6,482 nucleotides of DNA, from assembly GCA_021825285.1 (NCBI GenBank), contig JAKAHW010000056.1, forward strand, positions 1 through 6,482. Direction: 5' to 3'. The position numbers were made by a program, and so were the translations under genes. The stretch is from a bacterium. GTDB taxonomy: Bacteria; Patescibacteria; Microgenomatia; Levybacterales; GWA1-39-11. Positions 5,082 to 6,482 of the stretch are shown in pieces; positions within the stretch are counted from its first letter, which is position 1, and each line of letters starts with the position of its first letter. The notes beneath the pieces were generated by a model, which saw only the letters and a program-made list of their open reading frames with translations, searched no databases and was not told the origin of the DNA.

Positions 5082-5942
5082 ATGAAGCAAATTAAATTGC
5101 GCGATGCCCACGAGGAGTTTAAGAAGTTCCTTAAAGAAAAGAAGCATTCCAACTCCACTATTGTTGCTTACGGCAAAGACATAGATCAGCTTATCTCTTT
5201 CTTAGAAGAGCTGGAAAAAAACCATATTCACGAAGTTACCAAAGATGACTTGGAGGCTTTCTTAGCCACAATGGGTAAAAAAGGATATACTCCAAAATCT
5301 ATTTCCAGAAAAATAAATTCAACCAGAACTTTTTATAGATTCTTAAAGGTTAATGAGTATGTGACCGATGACCCTTCCCTTTTGGTTTCACATCCAAGCT
5401 ATCAGCTTGCCCCGCCCAGAATTCTTACTCCTACGGAATATAGGGCTTTAAGAGATGCAGCCAGAAATGATCCTAGAATGTATGCCATTATCGAGCTTTT
5501 ACTTCAAACCGGAATCAGGATTGGAGAGCTGGCTACTCTAAAACTATCAGATATTCAAAAAGAATCCTTGCATATTGCGCCTTTTGAAAAACACGAGGAA
5601 AGAAATGTTCCGATCAACAAAAGAGCTAATGAAGCTTTGAATAATTATCTTAAAACAAGGCCGGATGTAAAAGAAGACACGGTTTTTATCACCAAGTCAG
5701 GCAAACCTTTCTTGATCAGAAATATTAGAACTGCAATTGAAAGATATTTTAGACTGGCGGAAATAAAAGATGCTAAGGTAAATGATCTAAGACACACTTT
5801 TGTCGCCCACCACTTAAAACACGGGGTTTCTCTGGTTTTGCTATCAAAAGTCTTGGGCCACAAAAGACTTTCTACGACTGAAAGATATCTTCAATATGTT
5901 CCTGAAAGAGGCAAAGATTCACAAACTCTCACCGAACTATAA
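5082..5942 (+). CDS. Tyrosine site-specific recombinase, XerC/XerD-like
   Basis: The 286-residue length matches Xer recombinases (about 300), which resolve chromosome dimers at division. The N-terminal core-binding domain spans about 5-95, the catalytic domain about 112-282. Catalytic residues: Arg146 (TGIRIGEL), probable Lys170 (FEKHEERNVPI), Arg237 (NDLRHTF), His260 (VLGH) and nucleophile Tyr269 (TTERYLQY). The usual first His of the HxxR box is Asn234. The compact form and lack of phage-type arm-binding domain favour a housekeeping Xer protein, as does the DivIC-like neighbour. An element integrase acting on the tRNA-tail repeats 450 bp away remains possible. The stop lies one base from the stop of the convergent DoxX-like gene, so no terminator fits between them. 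Confidence 0.9.
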   Translation: MKQIKLRDAHEEFKKFLKEKKHSNSTIVAYGKDIDQLISFLEELEKNHIHEVTKDDLEAFLATMGKKGYTPKSISRKINSTRTFYRFLKVNEYVTDDPSLLVSHPSYQLAPPRILTPTEYRALRDAARNDPRMYAIIELLLQTGIRIGELATLKLSDIQKESLHIAPFEKHEERNVPINKRANEALNNYLKTRPDVKEDTVFITKSGKPFLIRNIRTAIERYFRLAEIKDAKVNDLRHTFVAHHLKHGVSLVLLSKVLGHKRLSTTERYLQYVPERGKDSQTLTEL

Positions 5943-5943
5943 T

Positions 5944-6390
5944 CTAACCCATTAAGAGTTTGAGCTGGGGAAAAATCTTTTCCAATCTTTTATCCAATCC
6001 CCAAAAATAACCTGAGTTTGAAACCATGAAGAGGATCAAAACAAGAGCATAGATAATGTGTTCATCGACTATAAAGGAGTTTTGGGGCGGAAAGCCGGCA
6101 AAATAGAACAAAAGCATCATAATTATTCCCCAAAAACCGGCAAAACGGACCAAAAGCCCCAGAATTAGACAAATTCCGATTAAAATCTCTCCCCACACTA
6201 CCAAACCATCCACTAAATGATTCCCTGCTAAAGGAAGATAAAAAGCCGAAAATGGTCCGTGTAAATTAAGAAGAAAACCTTTTGCCGAAAATCCACCTAC
6301 GGCAATTAGCTTTTCGAAACCTGCGTAAAGAAATAGCCAGCCAAGAAAAACTCTGAGGGAAAAAAGTGCCATTGAAGATTTATTTTTCAT
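5944..6390 (-). CDS. DoxX-family membrane protein
   Basis: The 148-residue protein has four predicted transmembrane helices at about 7-25, 60-81, 84-100 and 111-130. The first helix carries the DoxX-type signature RVFLGWLFLYAGFEKL. The second carries WGEILIGICLILGL, the third and fourth GFWGIIMMLLFYFAGFP and HIIYALVLILFMV. The family is found in quinone-linked oxidoreductases and other redox-related membrane complexes; the substrate is unknown here. The ATG at 6390 is preferred over an in-frame GTG at 6396 because a -10 ends at 6397, which puts the transcript start at or next to the ATG. The gene follows the tRNA-Ile by 25 nt on the same strand and could also be read from the tRNA promoter. 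Confidence 0.85.
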   Translation of the reverse strand: MKNKSSMALFSLRVFLGWLFLYAGFEKLIAVGGFSAKGFLLNLHGPFSAFYLPLAGNHLVDGLVVWGEILIGICLILGLLVRFAGFWGIIMMLLFYFAGFPPQNSFIVDEHIIYALVLILFMVSNSGYFWGLDKRLEKIFPQLKLLMG

Positions 6391-6396
6391 AAACAC

Positions 6397-6405
6397 ATCT
6401 TATCA
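6397..6405 (-). promoter_or_regulatory. Extended -10 of the DoxX-like gene
   Basis: The minus strand reads TGATAAGAT, matching TG-N-TAAGAT before the DivIC-like gene. Six bases separate it from the ATG at 6390. A -35 would fall inside the tRNA-Ile 3' end, and none is evident. Confidence 0.45.
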
Positions 6406-6415
6406 TCTTTTTGGG

Positions 6416-6482
6416 TGCGTCTGCTTGGGATCGAACCAAGGACATCTACTTTATAAGAGTAGCGCTCTACCACTGAGCTACA
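6416..6482 (-). tRNA. tRNA-Ile (UAU), first five bases beyond window
   Basis: Read on the minus strand: TG of the acceptor 5' strand, TA, D arm GCTC/GAGC with loop AGTGGTA, then anticodon stem CTACT/AGTAG with loop CTTATAA. Variable loop ATGTC, T arm CTTGG/CCAAG with loop TTCGATC, acceptor CAGACGC and discriminator A (6416) follow. The anticodon is UAU at 6453-6455, which reads the isoleucine codon AUA. CCA is not encoded. All arms are canonical, in contrast to the split tRNA at 3415-3677. Bacteria usually read AUA with a CAU tRNA modified to lysidine, so a genomic UAU tRNA is uncommon. Confidence 0.88.

Noticed and set aside
5082..5942. The Xer-like protein as a clear integrase of the tRNA-tail cassette
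   Set aside because: It lies outside the repeats with the DivIC-like gene between, and has the compact form of a housekeeping Xer. The link is kept only as a possibility.
1..6482. CRISPR arrays or tandem repeats
   Set aside because: No regularly spaced repeat series was found by eye on either strand.

Overview
The window looks like a chromosomal segment of a small-genome fermentative bacterium, most likely Patescibacteria/CPR (Microgenomates-like). This is inference from gene content: a fused ADP-forming acyl-CoA synthetase, a DivIC/FtsB-like protein, a lone Xer-type recombinase, a PsbP-like surface protein and DoxX. Low GC, very tight packing and the lack of Shine-Dalgarno sites on most genes fit this. 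The standard code is used: genes end in TAA, TAG and TGA.

Layout. 1-1953 (-): ADP-forming acetyl/acyl-CoA synthetase, its C-terminus cut by the window edge. 1954-2039: divergent promoters whose two TTGACA -35 boxes form one palindrome. 2040-2234 (+): a 64-residue single-pass membrane protein. 2261-3370: an intact IS481-like insertion sequence with about 30-bp imperfect terminal inverted repeats and one DDE transposase. Its mRNA leader can fold to hide both ribosome binding site and start codon. 3376-3677 (+): an initiator tRNA(CAU) gene with a strong promoter, interrupted in the anticodon loop by a 194-nt group I intron. Every core helix of the intron (P1-P10) can be drawn from the sequence. 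3732-4520 (+): a membrane-anchored PsbP-like extracellular protein, bracketed by two 16-bp copies of the tRNA 3' end. 4656-5000 (-): DivIC/FtsB-like division protein. 5082-5942 (+): XerC/D-like tyrosine recombinase. 5944-6390 (-): DoxX-family membrane protein. 6416-6482 (-): most of a tRNA-Ile with anticodon UAU.

The host genes share a layout: a -10 element lies 6-11 nt upstream of the ATG with no ribosome binding site, which predicts leaderless or near-leaderless mRNAs. The only strong Shine-Dalgarno sequence belongs to the insertion sequence.

The centrepiece is 3376-4631. It holds a split initiator tRNA lacking the usual D-loop GG and T-loop TT, an intron whose guide pairs with the anticodon itself, an IS abutting the tRNA promoter, and a cassette-like gene bounded by duplicated tRNA tails. 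Hence the tRNA locus appears to be a landing site for at least three kinds of insertion.
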